A stretch of 64,000 nucleotides of DNA from JANYCO01 sp031416415 (GTDB taxonomy: Bacteria; Bacteroidota; Bacteroidia; Cytophagales; Cytophagaceae). The position numbers and the translations under genes were made by a program. The DNA lies in the NCBI GenBank assembly GCA_031416415.1, contig JANOTP010000071.1, forward strand, positions 41,471-105,470, given 5' to 3'. This document shows positions 36,214 to 44,690 of this stretch, in pieces. Each line of letters begins with the position of its first letter. Within the stretch, counting starts at the first letter, position 1. The notes beneath the pieces were generated by a model, which worked only from the letters and a program-made list of their open reading frames with translations, was not told where the DNA came from and made no database searches.

Positions 36214-37980
36214 ATGAATACAAAGTTGTTATTCTTATTTGCTGGTGTGTTGACGTTGTTATCATACTCAACCAATGCTCAAGAAGTATCTGATAACGTC
36301 AGATTAAATCAAATTGGATTTTATCCATCTGGTCCTAAAACGGCCATAATTGTAGACGATAAAGCGGAAATATTTCAGCTAGTACCAGTAGGTAGTAAAG
36401 AAGCCGTTTTTACAGGAACACTTAAGAAAATGGGTACTTGGGTTTACTCTGCTGAAAATGTTAGTAAAGCAGATTTTTCCAAATTCACAAAAGAAGGAAG
36501 TTACACGTTGGTTGTCCCTGGTGTAGGAAGTTCATATCCTTTTGATATCAAAATGAATGTACATGCTTTACCTGCTAAAGCTTCCTTGAAGTTTTATTAT
36601 TACCAAAGAGCATCTATTCCATTGGAAGAAAAATTTGCTGGTCCAATCTTCGCAAGAAAAGCAGGTCACCCAGACAATGAAGTAGTTGTTCACGCTTCTG
36701 CCGCTACTGAAAAAAGACCTGAAAATACAGTGATCTCTAGTCCGAAAGGCTGGTACGATGCAGGTGATTATAATAAATATATTGTTAACTCTGGAATCAG
36801 TACTTATACTTTAATGAATTTGTATGAGAATTTTCCAAAATATTTCGACACACTTAATTTGAATATTCCTGAAAGTGGAAACAAAGTTCCTGATTTATTA
36901 GACGAGGTACTTTGGAATCTTAGATGGATGATCACTATGCAGGACGAAGATGGTGGCGTTTATCATAAGCTAACAAATGCAAATTTCGACGGCAGTGTAA
37001 TGCCAGATGCGGCAACCAATAAAAGATATGTAGTAATGAAAAGTACAGCAGCCTCTCTTGATTATGCTGCAGTAATGGCTCAGGCAAGTAGGGTATATAA
37101 AAAACACAACAAAACATTTGCAGATTCTTGTTTGAAAAGCGCCGTGAAAGCTTACCTATGGGCAAAGAAAAATCCAGGTAAACTCTACAATCAGCCAATG
37201 ATGAATGCGAAATTCAATCCTGATATTCAAACAGGAGCTTATGACGATGGCAATTTGACGGACGAGTTTCAATGGGCTGCTATTGAACTATGGGTGGCTA
37301 CAGGAAAACTAGGTTATTTTGAAGATGCAAATGTAGAACTTACGATTCGTAACGGATTCGGTCTTCCGGGCTGGGCGAATGTAAATACGTTAGGCTTATA
37401 CACCATCGCTAAACTTCAAGCAAGTGATTTTCCAGAACAAAAAGAAATCATCACTTTAGTAAAAGATAAAATCATTTCAATGGCAAATGAATATAAAGAC
37501 TATGCTTCTAATGTCTCTCAATTTGGAATTCCAATGGGAATGTCTAGTGGCGATTTTGGCTGGGGAAGTAATTCGTTTGCTGCAAATGAAAGTATGTTGT
37601 TAATGCAAGCCTACCTTCTTACAAATGACGGTGGATATATGGATGCTGCCATTGCTAATTTGGATTATTTGTTAGGAAGGAATGGAACGAACTATTCGTA
37701 TTTCACAGGCTATGGCGAAAAGTCTACACGCAATCCTCACCATAGGCCAAGTGAGTCAGATGGTGTAGAGGCTCCAGTGCCAGGTATGCTTTCAGGTGGT
37801 CCTAATCCAGGTCAGGAAGACGGTGGTAATTGCGGAGGAAAGTACGTATCCAAATTGCCTGCGAAGTCTTTTATTGATGATAAATGTAGTTATGCTTCTA
37901 ATGAGATAGCCATTAACTGGAATGCTCCTTTCGCCTTCACAATCCTATCAATTGAAGCAGTAAGAGGCGGTAAGAAATAA
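36214..37980 (+). CDS. GH9 family endoglucanase (cellulase) with CelD_N Ig-like domain
   Basis: The 588-aa protein has a signal peptide (about 1-22, STNAQE), a CelD_N Ig-like domain (VRLNQIGFYPSGPKTAIIVDD, about 26-110), and a GH9 (alpha/alpha)6 barrel. The catalytic water-activating Asp lies in GWYDAGDYNKY (Asp 182/185). NPHHRPSESDG carries the subsite His-Arg, and the acid Glu 564 is in SNEIAINWNAP. It should hydrolyse beta-1,4-glucan internally. It lacks both a T9SS sorting domain and a separate binding module, so it may act in the periplasm with help from the upstream lipoproteins. Confidence 0.94.
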   Translation: MNTKLLFLFAGVLTLLSYSTNAQEVSDNVRLNQIGFYPSGPKTAIIVDDKAEIFQLVPVGSKEAVFTGTLKKMGTWVYSAENVSKADFSKFTKEGSYTLVVPGVGSSYPFDIKMNVHALPAKASLKFYYYQRASIPLEEKFAGPIFARKAGHPDNEVVVHASAATEKRPENTVISSPKGWYDAGDYNKYIVNSGISTYTLMNLYENFPKYFDTLNLNIPESGNKVPDLLDEVLWNLRWMITMQDEDGGVYHKLTNANFDGSVMPDAATNKRYVVMKSTAASLDYAAVMAQASRVYKKHNKTFADSCLKSAVKAYLWAKKNPGKLYNQPMMNAKFNPDIQTGAYDDGNLTDEFQWAAIELWVATGKLGYFEDANVELTIRNGFGLPGWANVNTLGLYTIAKLQASDFPEQKEIITLVKDKIISMANEYKDYASNVSQFGIPMGMSSGDFGWGSNSFAANESMLLMQAYLLTNDGGYMDAAIANLDYLLGRNGTNYSYFTGYGEKSTRNPHHRPSESDGVEAPVPGMLSGGPNPGQEDGGNCGGKYVSKLPAKSFIDDKCSYASNEIAINWNAPFAFTILSIEAVRGGKK

Positions 37981-37992
37981 GTAAACAGTAAG

Positions 37993-38043
37993 AGTGCGGA
38001 GTAAACAGGATTCAGTAATCTTTGTTTACTCCGCACTTTTTTT
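37993..38043. terminator. Strong terminator after the GH9 locus
   Basis: A 15-bp perfect stem (AGTGCGGAGTAAACA 37993-38007 with its complement 38023-38037) has a 15-nt loop and is followed by eight T residues. It separates this locus from the convergent dgkA gene. Confidence 0.9.
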
Positions 38044-38097
38044 TAATTTTAATTTTTTTTCATTCTTTCCTGTTCCCTGTTTTCTGTACCCTCTTAA

Positions 38098-38451
38098 CTA
38101 TTTCCAAAGGTATTGCCTAAAAACCAACATCCCAATTATAACCGCAAAAATACTAGCTACCAATACTGCTCCCGCTGAAATGTCTTTTACTGTCCCTGCT
38201 TTTTCATTAAAACTAGGAGAGGCTAAATCTACTAGTTTTTCAATCGCAGTATTAATGATTTCCGAAATCCAAACTATAGCAATGGAAAATAATAAGAGGC
38301 ACCAATCTCTAAATGAAATACGAAGATAGAAACCAGCCACTATAACCGCTATAGTGGCCATTAAATGTACCTTAGCGTTATTTTCATATCGAATCACTTT
38401 TCCAATTCCCCGAATGGCGTAACGAAAGCTTTTAAACGATTTTAGTATCAT
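38098..38451 (-). CDS. dgkA: Diacylglycerol/undecaprenol kinase family protein
   Basis: The 117-aa integral membrane protein has three hydrophobic helices, the N-terminal SFRYAIRGIGKVIRYENNAKVHL and the WISEIINTAIEKLVDL motif with catalytic Glu residues. KDISAGAVLVASIFAVIIG closes the protein. The family phosphorylates diacylglycerol or undecaprenol. It overlaps the DUF1361 gene start-to-end by 20 nt and is probably the last gene of the exosortase N transcript. Confidence 0.92.
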   Translation of the reverse strand: MILKSFKSFRYAIRGIGKVIRYENNAKVHLMATIAVIVAGFYLRISFRDWCLLLFSIAIVWISEIINTAIEKLVDLASPSFNEKAGTVKDISAGAVLVASIFAVIIGMLVFRQYLWK

Positions 38452-39112
38452 AAGTAGTAGTTTTTAAATGAATTAATTGATAAAATATTAAGTAGCTAAA
38501 AAACATAATTAAGGAGAATATTCCTGTTACAACAATCGCTACAGGATGCGTAAGTTTTATGGCCGATTCCTGCAGTAGTTCGATTGGGTGAACAATAATA
38601 TCCCAACTGTTCCAACGAAGAAATCTGCCTAAGTAGATGCCATAACCACTAAGAATAAATGCTCCTATAAGAAAGCCCCATACTTTAAATTTACTAAAAT
38701 ATTTTTCAAGTACTTCATGAATGAATAAACTAGAGGTAATTCCTAATAGTAGTCCATGGAAAGCAAAAAGAAAGATTACTATAGCGTCAAACCAAAGCGG
38801 TACACCATCGCGAGGGCGTAAATGAATCAAATCCGTTATGATATAAGGCGCATTGGGTAAAAAGAGTAACCAGATAAATAGTATTGCTATCAATTTTAAG
38901 GGACGTACTTTTTGTTCTTGTTGACTAGCGAAATAAGCAATAAGAAACGGAACCCATGCTAGAAATAAATTCCATGCTAGGAATAGTCCTTTTAGGTTTC
39001 CTGTAATCTGAATGCGTAACGCACCAATAAACAAACATATAAAAGATAGTAAAAGAAGCAGTAGAAATAATTTTTTTCGTTGCTGATAATTTGTACTTGA
39101 ATGATTTTTCAT
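38432..39112 (-). CDS. DUF1361 family integral membrane protein
   Basis: The 226-aa protein is almost wholly hydrophobic with about six membrane helices. It carries FLAWVPFLIA, FLPNAPYIITDLIHL, and the GIYLGRFLRWNSWDI segment typical of DUF1361. The function is unknown. It starts 1 nt after the xrtN stop and overlaps dgkA, so it is in the exosortase operon. Confidence 0.82.
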   Translation of the reverse strand: MKNHSSTNYQQRKKLFLLLLLLSFICLFIGALRIQITGNLKGLFLAWNLFLAWVPFLIAYFASQQEQKVRPLKLIAILFIWLLFLPNAPYIITDLIHLRPRDGVPLWFDAIVIFLFAFHGLLLGITSSLFIHEVLEKYFSKFKVWGFLIGAFILSGYGIYLGRFLRWNSWDIIVHPIELLQESAIKLTHPVAIVVTGIFSLIMFFSYLIFYQLIHLKTTTYDTKIV

Positions 39113-39113
39113 A

Positions 39114-40466
39114 TTAGAGTGTTTTTTTGAAAATATTTTTTGAAATGATTTCTGATGTTATAAGGTATAATGTTTTCTCATCTGTAGTATTAATATTAAT
39201 TAAACTGTACGGCTTCGCTCCTTTTACAACGTCCCATCTCCATGCTAGTTGATTGATGGTTTTGTTTGTTCCATTATCGAACCACCAAGAACAATAAATA
39301 ATATCCTTGCCTTTAGTTAGTTTTCCTATAAATAATTCATGGCCACACAGAGTTGTTTTTTTTACTTGTTGAAAGGAATAACCACTTCCTACCCAACAAA
39401 TCATAGGAGTGTGTTCTGCTCCATAAAAACTATTTACCGGCTTTACATAAATAAGGGTGTTTTTGTTTTCGAATTTTATAACATCTTTTGTGGACATACT
39501 TTTTTTGTACCCTTCGATGGAACAAATAGAAGGGAGAAAAGTAATCTCTTTTAATTTAGTTTTAATAAAATAACCAGTTATAATTAATAAAATTATAGCT
39601 ATGAAATTTATTGTCAACTTTGGTTTAGTACTATAATAAGTAGTCTCCGTATTTTGTTTTGTTTGGAATTTTGTATAAAAAAAACGTGAGGTATACCATA
39701 GCGGCACTAATACATAAGTTATTAAACAAACGATTCCGATTGCCTCATGCATGCTGTCTTCAGCAGGGATATGGAATAAAACAAGTAATAGTATACGAAT
39801 TAAATTCCCTATTAGATTGAATAGAAAAACGATTCCTAAATAAAAAAACGTAAAAAATAAATTTAATTTCGCATAGTTTTTTTTCTCGTAATGTATAGCT
39901 ATTATTATTGCAAGTATAAATGAAATGTTGAGCATATTTAATCCCATGCAGGCGGGATCAACTGAAAATTCACTATTTTGAGTTATTATTAAATTGCCAG
40001 CTACTTGGTTTTTAAAATGAATGGAATTTAAAATACTACCTGCAAGCTCTGTTAATTCAAGTCGGGCTGGAATACCAAAGAAATTTCCGAAATAAATAAA
40101 GATAGGAGAAATTACAATCAGGTAAACAAAACTTAGTAACCCTGTTTTCCCTAAGCTGTTTTCAACTAGCAATAGAAATGCACTGATCCATGCTAGGTAG
40201 ATTAATGTATTTAAAGGTGATAAGTAAGCTAAAAAAAGGAAAAATAGCATTACGAAAAAATACCGATAAGATTTATCTTTTGAATCTCGGATGGAAATTA
40301 CAAAAGGTAATAAAAGTATTCCAAATATTGAGGAGTACGAGAATGGAAAATAATCTTTGAGCAGAACTGCAAAGAAGATCAATAGGATTATTGTTGGAAG
40401 TGCAAATTCCAACAATAATTTTTTATACCTAGTGAATAATAGAGCTAACATTATTTTAACCCGCAT
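39114..40466 (-). CDS. xrtN: Exosortase N (PEP-CTERM-type transpeptidase)
   Basis: The 450-aa protein has about eight or nine membrane helices with the exosortase triad: Cys 173 in DPACMGLNM, Arg 224 in NLIGNLIRILLL and His 240 in SMHEAIGI. The C-terminal region after the helices (about 300-450, including GAEHTPMICWVGSGYSF) resembles an exosortase-associated EpsI-type domain fused to the enzyme. It should process the C-terminal signal of the VIT-domain protein encoded immediately upstream; the genes overlap by 11 nt. Such a dedicated one-substrate exosortase is known for XrtN. Confidence 0.9.
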   Translation of the reverse strand: MRVKIMLALLFTRYKKLLLEFALPTIILLIFFAVLLKDYFPFSYSSIFGILLLPFVISIRDSKDKSYRYFFVMLFFLFLAYLSPLNTLIYLAWISAFLLLVENSLGKTGLLSFVYLIVISPIFIYFGNFFGIPARLELTELAGSILNSIHFKNQVAGNLIITQNSEFSVDPACMGLNMLNISFILAIIIAIHYEKKNYAKLNLFFTFFYLGIVFLFNLIGNLIRILLLVLFHIPAEDSMHEAIGIVCLITYVLVPLWYTSRFFYTKFQTKQNTETTYYSTKPKLTINFIAIILLIITGYFIKTKLKEITFLPSICSIEGYKKSMSTKDVIKFENKNTLIYVKPVNSFYGAEHTPMICWVGSGYSFQQVKKTTLCGHELFIGKLTKGKDIIYCSWWFDNGTNKTINQLAWRWDVVKGAKPYSLININTTDEKTLYLITSEIISKNIFKKTL

Positions 40467-42993
40467 AGTTTTGTACTAGTTTATTTTTAAATTTTAAATA
40501 GAGTAGAAACAAACAGGCTAGAATAATAAGCGCCCATTCGTGTGGCTCTGGCACAGAACCCGCCCCTGCCATTGAAGCATTTTTAAGACTATTGTTTTCA
40601 CTGTCCTTTATACCAAATCGTTCGTAATCATTTTGTGTTTCTAATACAATTAAACTTGAAATAGGCGTGACCACATAAGCTTTTTCTGCTTCGGAAATTA
40701 ATGCTGCATTTACATAATCGTTTCGGAAATAATTTCCTTCTATTTTTCGTAGTATATTGTTAAAAGAAAATAATCGTACTAAATGATCTGGAGCATTATT
40801 GTCAGTGTCAACTGTCGTAGCGATTTTGTTTATTTTTATTCCTGTGTCGTTTATTGTCACAGTGTTTTCTGATTCAGATAATTTTATAAATAATTTTTTT
40901 TCTAATAATACAGTAAGTGCTTTTATATCGCCTGCATCATAAACTAGCGCCCTAAAGTCGCGTAACGTTCTTAGGTAAGGACTTATTTCTGGTCCTAAAT
41001 TATATAACCTAACCTTTTTATTGTTGCTAAGATGTTCAGCTATTGTTTTACTCATGATGCTGTTTTCTATATCTTTAAGAAATAAATTCGTTTTAGTAGA
41101 TTTGCTAATCACTAAAGCAGCCTCGGTATCCATTAATTGAAATGGAAACATTGAAAAATTTAGTTTCGATAATCTGTCAAACCATTCGTTTTTGTTTTCT
41201 TCGTTAAGCTTTATCATCTTATCTTGAAATACAAATACATTCGTATTTTTTGTTTTTTCCCAAATAGTTTCAAATTCAGTTGAGGTCCAAGCATTATTAA
41301 TATCGAGGTAAATATTTTTAGCGTCTAGCGTTTCATATTCCTTTGTCTGTTCTGAAATAGAATAAGTGTTTCCGTCAAAACTAAAATGATTGTTTGGTAT
41401 TTTGGTAATTGGAAATTCTATTTTCCAGTCTTCTTGATAGTTTCCTTCCCAAATGAATGTTCTATCGTCTGTTTTTTCAAAGTCAAAAGGCAACTCTATT
41501 CCTTCAGCAGTATCGTCGAATCTTAAATTAATTGTTTCTGTAGCCTCTTCTGAAAATGGACCTTTAAATTTTATGTCTTTATAAACTAATTTATTGTTTA
41601 ATAATTCTAAAGGAGAAGTTATGCCAATTTTAAATCTTCTGTTTTCTGCAGGAGAACAAGGGAATACTCTTACACTAATCGTATTACCTTCTTGCCAGTG
41701 CACTACCGAAGGATCTCGGCGCTCTACCCCAACAATAGAAGTATACGCAGTGTCTGCTTTTCCTTTTGTAGTAAGGTGACCTTTTTCTTCTATACCATTT
41801 ATCCAAAGCGAAAGCGATGAAACAACAGCTCCTTGAGGAATACTAAAAGTATAGATTGCTTCCTGCGTCTCTTCTCTCCAGCCATTTCTAACTTTTCTAT
41901 TTTCGATAGATAATATTTTTTCCGTATAGGCAATTCTTAGTTTAGGATATACATTTACATCGGTGATTATATTTTTAGTAAATAATGATTCACCACTCCA
42001 AAGGCGCTGTTGAGTAAGGTGCCTTGCGCCATAGGTAGTTTCTATTATTTTTATCCTGTCATCAATCGTAATATCTGGTTTAGTAGAAAAAAAAGAGGCA
42101 ATCATAATTAAGGGATCGTGTACTTTTACAATGTCCATCGAACTTCTGGAGGGAAGTCCCCAAAAATCTCCATTGTCTTTTGGTGTGGCATAGTATAAGT
42201 TAGATTTTAACACTCTTTCCGTTATCCAATCTGTGCTTAGTTTTTGACTAACTCTATACCATGCTGGATAGATGTTTTCTTGATTTATGATAGTTTTGTT
42301 GTATTCAAAAGCAATGACATGAGTGGTTATATTCCATTTTACTATGAAATAAATTGTAAAAGAAAGCGCTAGGAGTAAGGCACTAGAGAAGGAAATTAAA
42401 ACATGTTTTTTGGCAATGAAATTCTTAACAGTATATATGCTCAGGTAAATGGTCATCAGTAGAGGAATAAAAACATGCAACGATATTCCTAAAAAAAGTA
42501 CGCCAACTATTCCAATGCCATAATAGGGAAATAAATACACGGAGAAATAAATACAAATTAGTAAGCCTAGTCCGATGATAAAAAAGAAAATTATTTCTAG
42601 CCAAATAGGAAATTTATCTTTGAAAGGAGTAGCAATCATTGCTAGCGCCAATGTAATAAGTAATACATTAAGCCATCCTGTTGAATCGTAGAATATATTT
42701 ATTTCTTTGTTAAGAGCAAAACAACTTATCATGCAAAGAATTAAAAACATAAACGTAAGGTGTATTTCAGCTTTTAGAAAATTCCAATTAAATTTCACCA
42801 ATCCATTAATGAGCAATACCACTAAAAACACAGCACTGATTATATAGTGTACCCAAAAGTAGGCGAAGAAATTAGTTCTGTCTAAATTGTTTAAATAGTC
42901 TGGGACTAGATAAAAGAATAAAGAGGCAGCAATGAATACTAGCCCAGTGATGTATACTGGATCTTTAAAGTAATTAGTTTTTTTGTTTTCCAT
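40456..42993 (-). CDS. XrtN-system VIT domain protein with PEP-CTERM sorting signal
   Basis: The 845-aa protein has about six N-terminal membrane helices (about 12-220), then a VIT-like domain (GWREETQEAIYTFSIPQGAVVSSLSLWINGIEEKG, about 375-460). A region that may be vestigially von Willebrand-like follows (NVFVFQDKMIKLN...). It ends in VPEPHEWALIILACLFLLYL plus a basic KFKNK tail, a typical PEP-CTERM signal: PEP motif, hydrophobic helix, positive end. It is the evident substrate of the adjacent exosortase N. The biological role of the pair is not known. Confidence 0.9.
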   Translation of the reverse strand: MENKKTNYFKDPVYITGLVFIAASLFFYLVPDYLNNLDRTNFFAYFWVHYIISAVFLVVLLINGLVKFNWNFLKAEIHLTFMFLILCMISCFALNKEINIFYDSTGWLNVLLITLALAMIATPFKDKFPIWLEIIFFFIIGLGLLICIYFSVYLFPYYGIGIVGVLFLGISLHVFIPLLMTIYLSIYTVKNFIAKKHVLISFSSALLLALSFTIYFIVKWNITTHVIAFEYNKTIINQENIYPAWYRVSQKLSTDWITERVLKSNLYYATPKDNGDFWGLPSRSSMDIVKVHDPLIMIASFFSTKPDITIDDRIKIIETTYGARHLTQQRLWSGESLFTKNIITDVNVYPKLRIAYTEKILSIENRKVRNGWREETQEAIYTFSIPQGAVVSSLSLWINGIEEKGHLTTKGKADTAYTSIVGVERRDPSVVHWQEGNTISVRVFPCSPAENRRFKIGITSPLELLNNKLVYKDIKFKGPFSEEATETINLRFDDTAEGIELPFDFEKTDDRTFIWEGNYQEDWKIEFPITKIPNNHFSFDGNTYSISEQTKEYETLDAKNIYLDINNAWTSTEFETIWEKTKNTNVFVFQDKMIKLNEENKNEWFDRLSKLNFSMFPFQLMDTEAALVISKSTKTNLFLKDIENSIMSKTIAEHLSNNKKVRLYNLGPEISPYLRTLRDFRALVYDAGDIKALTVLLEKKLFIKLSESENTVTINDTGIKINKIATTVDTDNNAPDHLVRLFSFNNILRKIEGNYFRNDYVNAALISEAEKAYVVTPISSLIVLETQNDYERFGIKDSENNSLKNASMAGAGSVPEPHEWALIILACLFLLYLKFKNKLVQNYAG

Positions 42994-43019
42994 GTTGTTC
43001 AGTTGTTTTATTTATAAAG

Positions 43020-43038
43020 TACTTTGTGTTTCAAAGTA
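43020..43038. promoter_or_regulatory. Operator palindrome upstream of the exosortase N operon
   Basis: TACTTTG-N5-CAAAGTA is a perfect 7+7 inverted repeat, 27 nt upstream of the VIT-protein start. The same sequence occurs upstream of the membrane-protein/regulator operon (44050-44069), which points to the winged-helix regulator at 43060. Confidence 0.65.
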
Positions 43039-43059
43039 TAAAACCAAAAAAAATATAAA

Positions 43060-43362
43060 TTATTGTTTTTTGGAATTAATTAAATTTTCAAGTGCATCTA
43101 AATGTTCCTGAAAGGCTTTTCTACCCGTTTTAGAAACCGCAAAAGAGGTATTAGGTTTTTTGCCGATAAAAGCTTTTCGTACCTGAATATATTCCTCTTT
43201 TTCGAGTGCTGTAATATGACTCGCAAGATTACCATCTGTTACTTGCAACAATTCTTTAAGCGTATTGAAATCAACCCAGTCGTTGACCATCAATATAGAC
43301 ATGACGCCAAGCCGGATGCGATTTTCAAATGCTTTATTTATATTTTGTATAATATTTTTCAT
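43060..43362 (-). CDS. Winged-helix transcriptional regulator
   Basis: The 100-aa protein is a single winged-helix domain: NRIRLGVMSILMVNDWVDFNTLKELL, then the recognition helix in TDGNLASHITALEKEEYIQVRKAF, then the wing KPNTSFAVSKTGRKAFQEHLDALE. This matches the MarR/ArsR-like small regulators that are often paired with a membrane protein. It lies downstream of one such gene (43419-44042) and upstream of the exosortase N operon. Matching palindromes precede both transcripts. Confidence 0.88.
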   Translation of the reverse strand: MKNIIQNINKAFENRIRLGVMSILMVNDWVDFNTLKELLQVTDGNLASHITALEKEEYIQVRKAFIGKKPNTSFAVSKTGRKAFQEHLDALENLINSKKQ

Positions 43363-43418
43363 TCAGTTTTAATTGGTCTAACCCAAACTAAATTATAAAT
43401 GTTGTTTATGACTCTTTA

Positions 43419-44042
43419 TTATTCTTGCACTCTATCATACTTGTAATACATTACAATACCATATGCTATATGCAATACTCCAAAGCCCAAGGCCCAAAAT
43501 AATAAACCATAACCAATGTTAAAGGCACAAATAAATCCAAGTGCTATTTCAGCAAATCCTAGATTACGTATATCACGGAGCGTATAGTTACTGCCATTTA
43601 CAAGCGCAATGCCATAAAATATTAAGGAGGCAGGAGCTAGGAGTCCTATTAGTCCGTAAAAATATAAAACACCACAGAATGCGCCACCACTAGCTAAAGG
43701 AGTGGCTAGATTCAATAATAAACGTTTGCTACTCGCATCCCATAAGGATTGATTGTTTTTCTTAGCTTTCTTCTGGGTGAAATAATAGGCCGATAAAACG
43801 GCAAGAATAAGAATGCCTAAGAAATTGGCAATTGAAAACAGTAAAAAGTCTTGGCTTAATTTTATGCAGCTCATGTACCGCCCTTCTTTTTCCATATACC
43901 AATATTGAACTGCAGCTCCAGCCAATGCTATACCACCAGCAACAATACCTGAAAGTCCACTCAGGGAAATGAATTTAGTAGAGCGTTCCATTAGGGAACG
44001 AATCTCCTGTAGTTGCAACAAATGTTCTTTATCTTGATCCAT
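43419..44042 (-). CDS. Membrane protein of unknown function paired with a regulator
   Basis: The 207-aa protein has a soluble N-terminus (about 1-22) followed by about six membrane helices (for example GLSGIVAGGIALAGAAVQYWYM and IALGFICAFNIGYGLLFWALGFGVLHIAYGIVMYYKY). No motif is recognised. It precedes the winged-helix gene by 56 nt in the same operon, so it may be the regulator's sensory or target partner. Confidence 0.75.
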   Translation of the reverse strand: MDQDKEHLLQLQEIRSLMERSTKFISLSGLSGIVAGGIALAGAAVQYWYMEKEGRYMSCIKLSQDFLLFSIANFLGILILAVLSAYYFTQKKAKKNNQSLWDASSKRLLLNLATPLASGGAFCGVLYFYGLIGLLAPASLIFYGIALVNGSNYTLRDIRNLGFAEIALGFICAFNIGYGLLFWALGFGVLHIAYGIVMYYKYDRVQE

Positions 44043-44049
44043 ACAAAAG

Positions 44050-44069
44050 TACTTTGAATTACAAAGTTA
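44050..44069. promoter_or_regulatory. Second operator palindrome, before the membrane-protein/regulator operon
   Basis: TACTTTG-N5-CAAAGT lies 8 nt upstream of the start codon on the minus strand. It is the same half-site and spacing as 43020-43038, which suggests autoregulation by the winged-helix protein. Confidence 0.65.
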
Positions 44070-44110
44070 ATAGTTAAAATTAACTTTCCTACAAATTTCA
44101 TAATAAAATT

Positions 44111-44150
44111 AAAAAGAGGGTAGGAATTTTAAAATTTCTACCCTCTTTTT
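44111..44150. terminator. Bidirectional terminator-like palindrome
   Basis: Two 20-nt arms pair fully apart from one G-T (A5GAGGGTAG... with ...CTACCCTCT5). It lies just outside the left inverted repeat of the accessory segment, so it insulates the chromosomal operon from it. Confidence 0.7.
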
Positions 44151-44163
44151 AAATGTTAATGTT

Positions 44164-44191
44164 TTTAGAAGTACGTAGTTAAGTTTTATTA
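44164..44191 (+). repeat. Left 28-bp inverted repeat
   Basis: This is identical, as reverse complement, to 50812-50839. A hairpin starts 14 nt further in. Confidence 0.8.
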
Positions 44192-44204
44192 CTTTATTAA
44201 GATG

Positions 44205-44259
44205 AGTAGTCTACAGTTCTTTAAATTCAACGTGTTTTATTTAAAGAATTGTGTGTAGT
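44205..44259. repeat. Imperfect hairpin next to the left end
   Basis: CTACAGTTCTTTAAAT pairs with ATTTAAAGAATTGTGTGTAG with small bulges. It begins with GAGTAGTCTACAGT, which recurs with one difference (GAGTAATCTACAGT) at 49090-49103 in another hairpin of this segment. Confidence 0.6.
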
Positions 44260-44330
44260 AAGCAACATTAATAATTTGTATAAATATAAACAAGGTTCAT
44301 TGTATAAACAAAGGTATGGAGAATTGGATG

Positions 44331-44356
44331 AAGCTGGCTGGGAGGTCAGCTTTTTT
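44331..44356 (+). terminator. Small terminator-like hairpin in the leader of the sce7726 operon
   Basis: AAGCTG (44331-44336) pairs with CAGCTT (44347-44352) and a T run follows, about 30 nt before the small ORF start. It could attenuate transcription into the following genes. Confidence 0.4.
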
Positions 44357-44386
44357 CATATTTATAAGGAGATATTTTTTTATAAA

Positions 44387-44590
44387 ATGGAATATGCAAA
44401 ACATAAAAAAGAGTTATTGGAATTTCTGTTGGTAGAAGCTGACATAAGTTTTAGTGATTTGCTACCAGTGGAGAACGTTGTGTTGAGCAAGGAGGAAAAT
44501 GAGTCAGAAGATGAAATTAATAAACTGATAGCTGAAGTAATTAAAAAATATACTCTATATTTAAAGCAAAAGGTAGACATGCAAAGTTAA
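44387..44590 (+). CDS. Small protein upstream of the sce7726-sce7725 pair
   Basis: The start at 44387 (MEYAKHKKELLEFLL) gives 67 aa, with an AAGGAGA stretch about 15 nt upstream. The frame is open further 5', but that part runs through a hairpin and terminator-like sequence. The product is acidic and helical (LSKEENESEDEINKLIAEVIKKYTLYLKQK). No family is recognised. It is on the same strand as the sce7726/sce7725 genes, about 100 nt ahead, and could be a regulator or third component. Confidence 0.5.
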   Translation: MEYAKHKKELLEFLLVEADISFSDLLPVENVVLSKEENESEDEINKLIAEVIKKYTLYLKQKVDMQS

Positions 44591-44690
44591 CATATTTAGC
44601 TTTTAATATAAAGCGTTATACAATAAATTTAGAATAATTTTGTTTTAGCTAATAAGCTATGTATCATTGAAAAATGGAATTTTTAAACTA

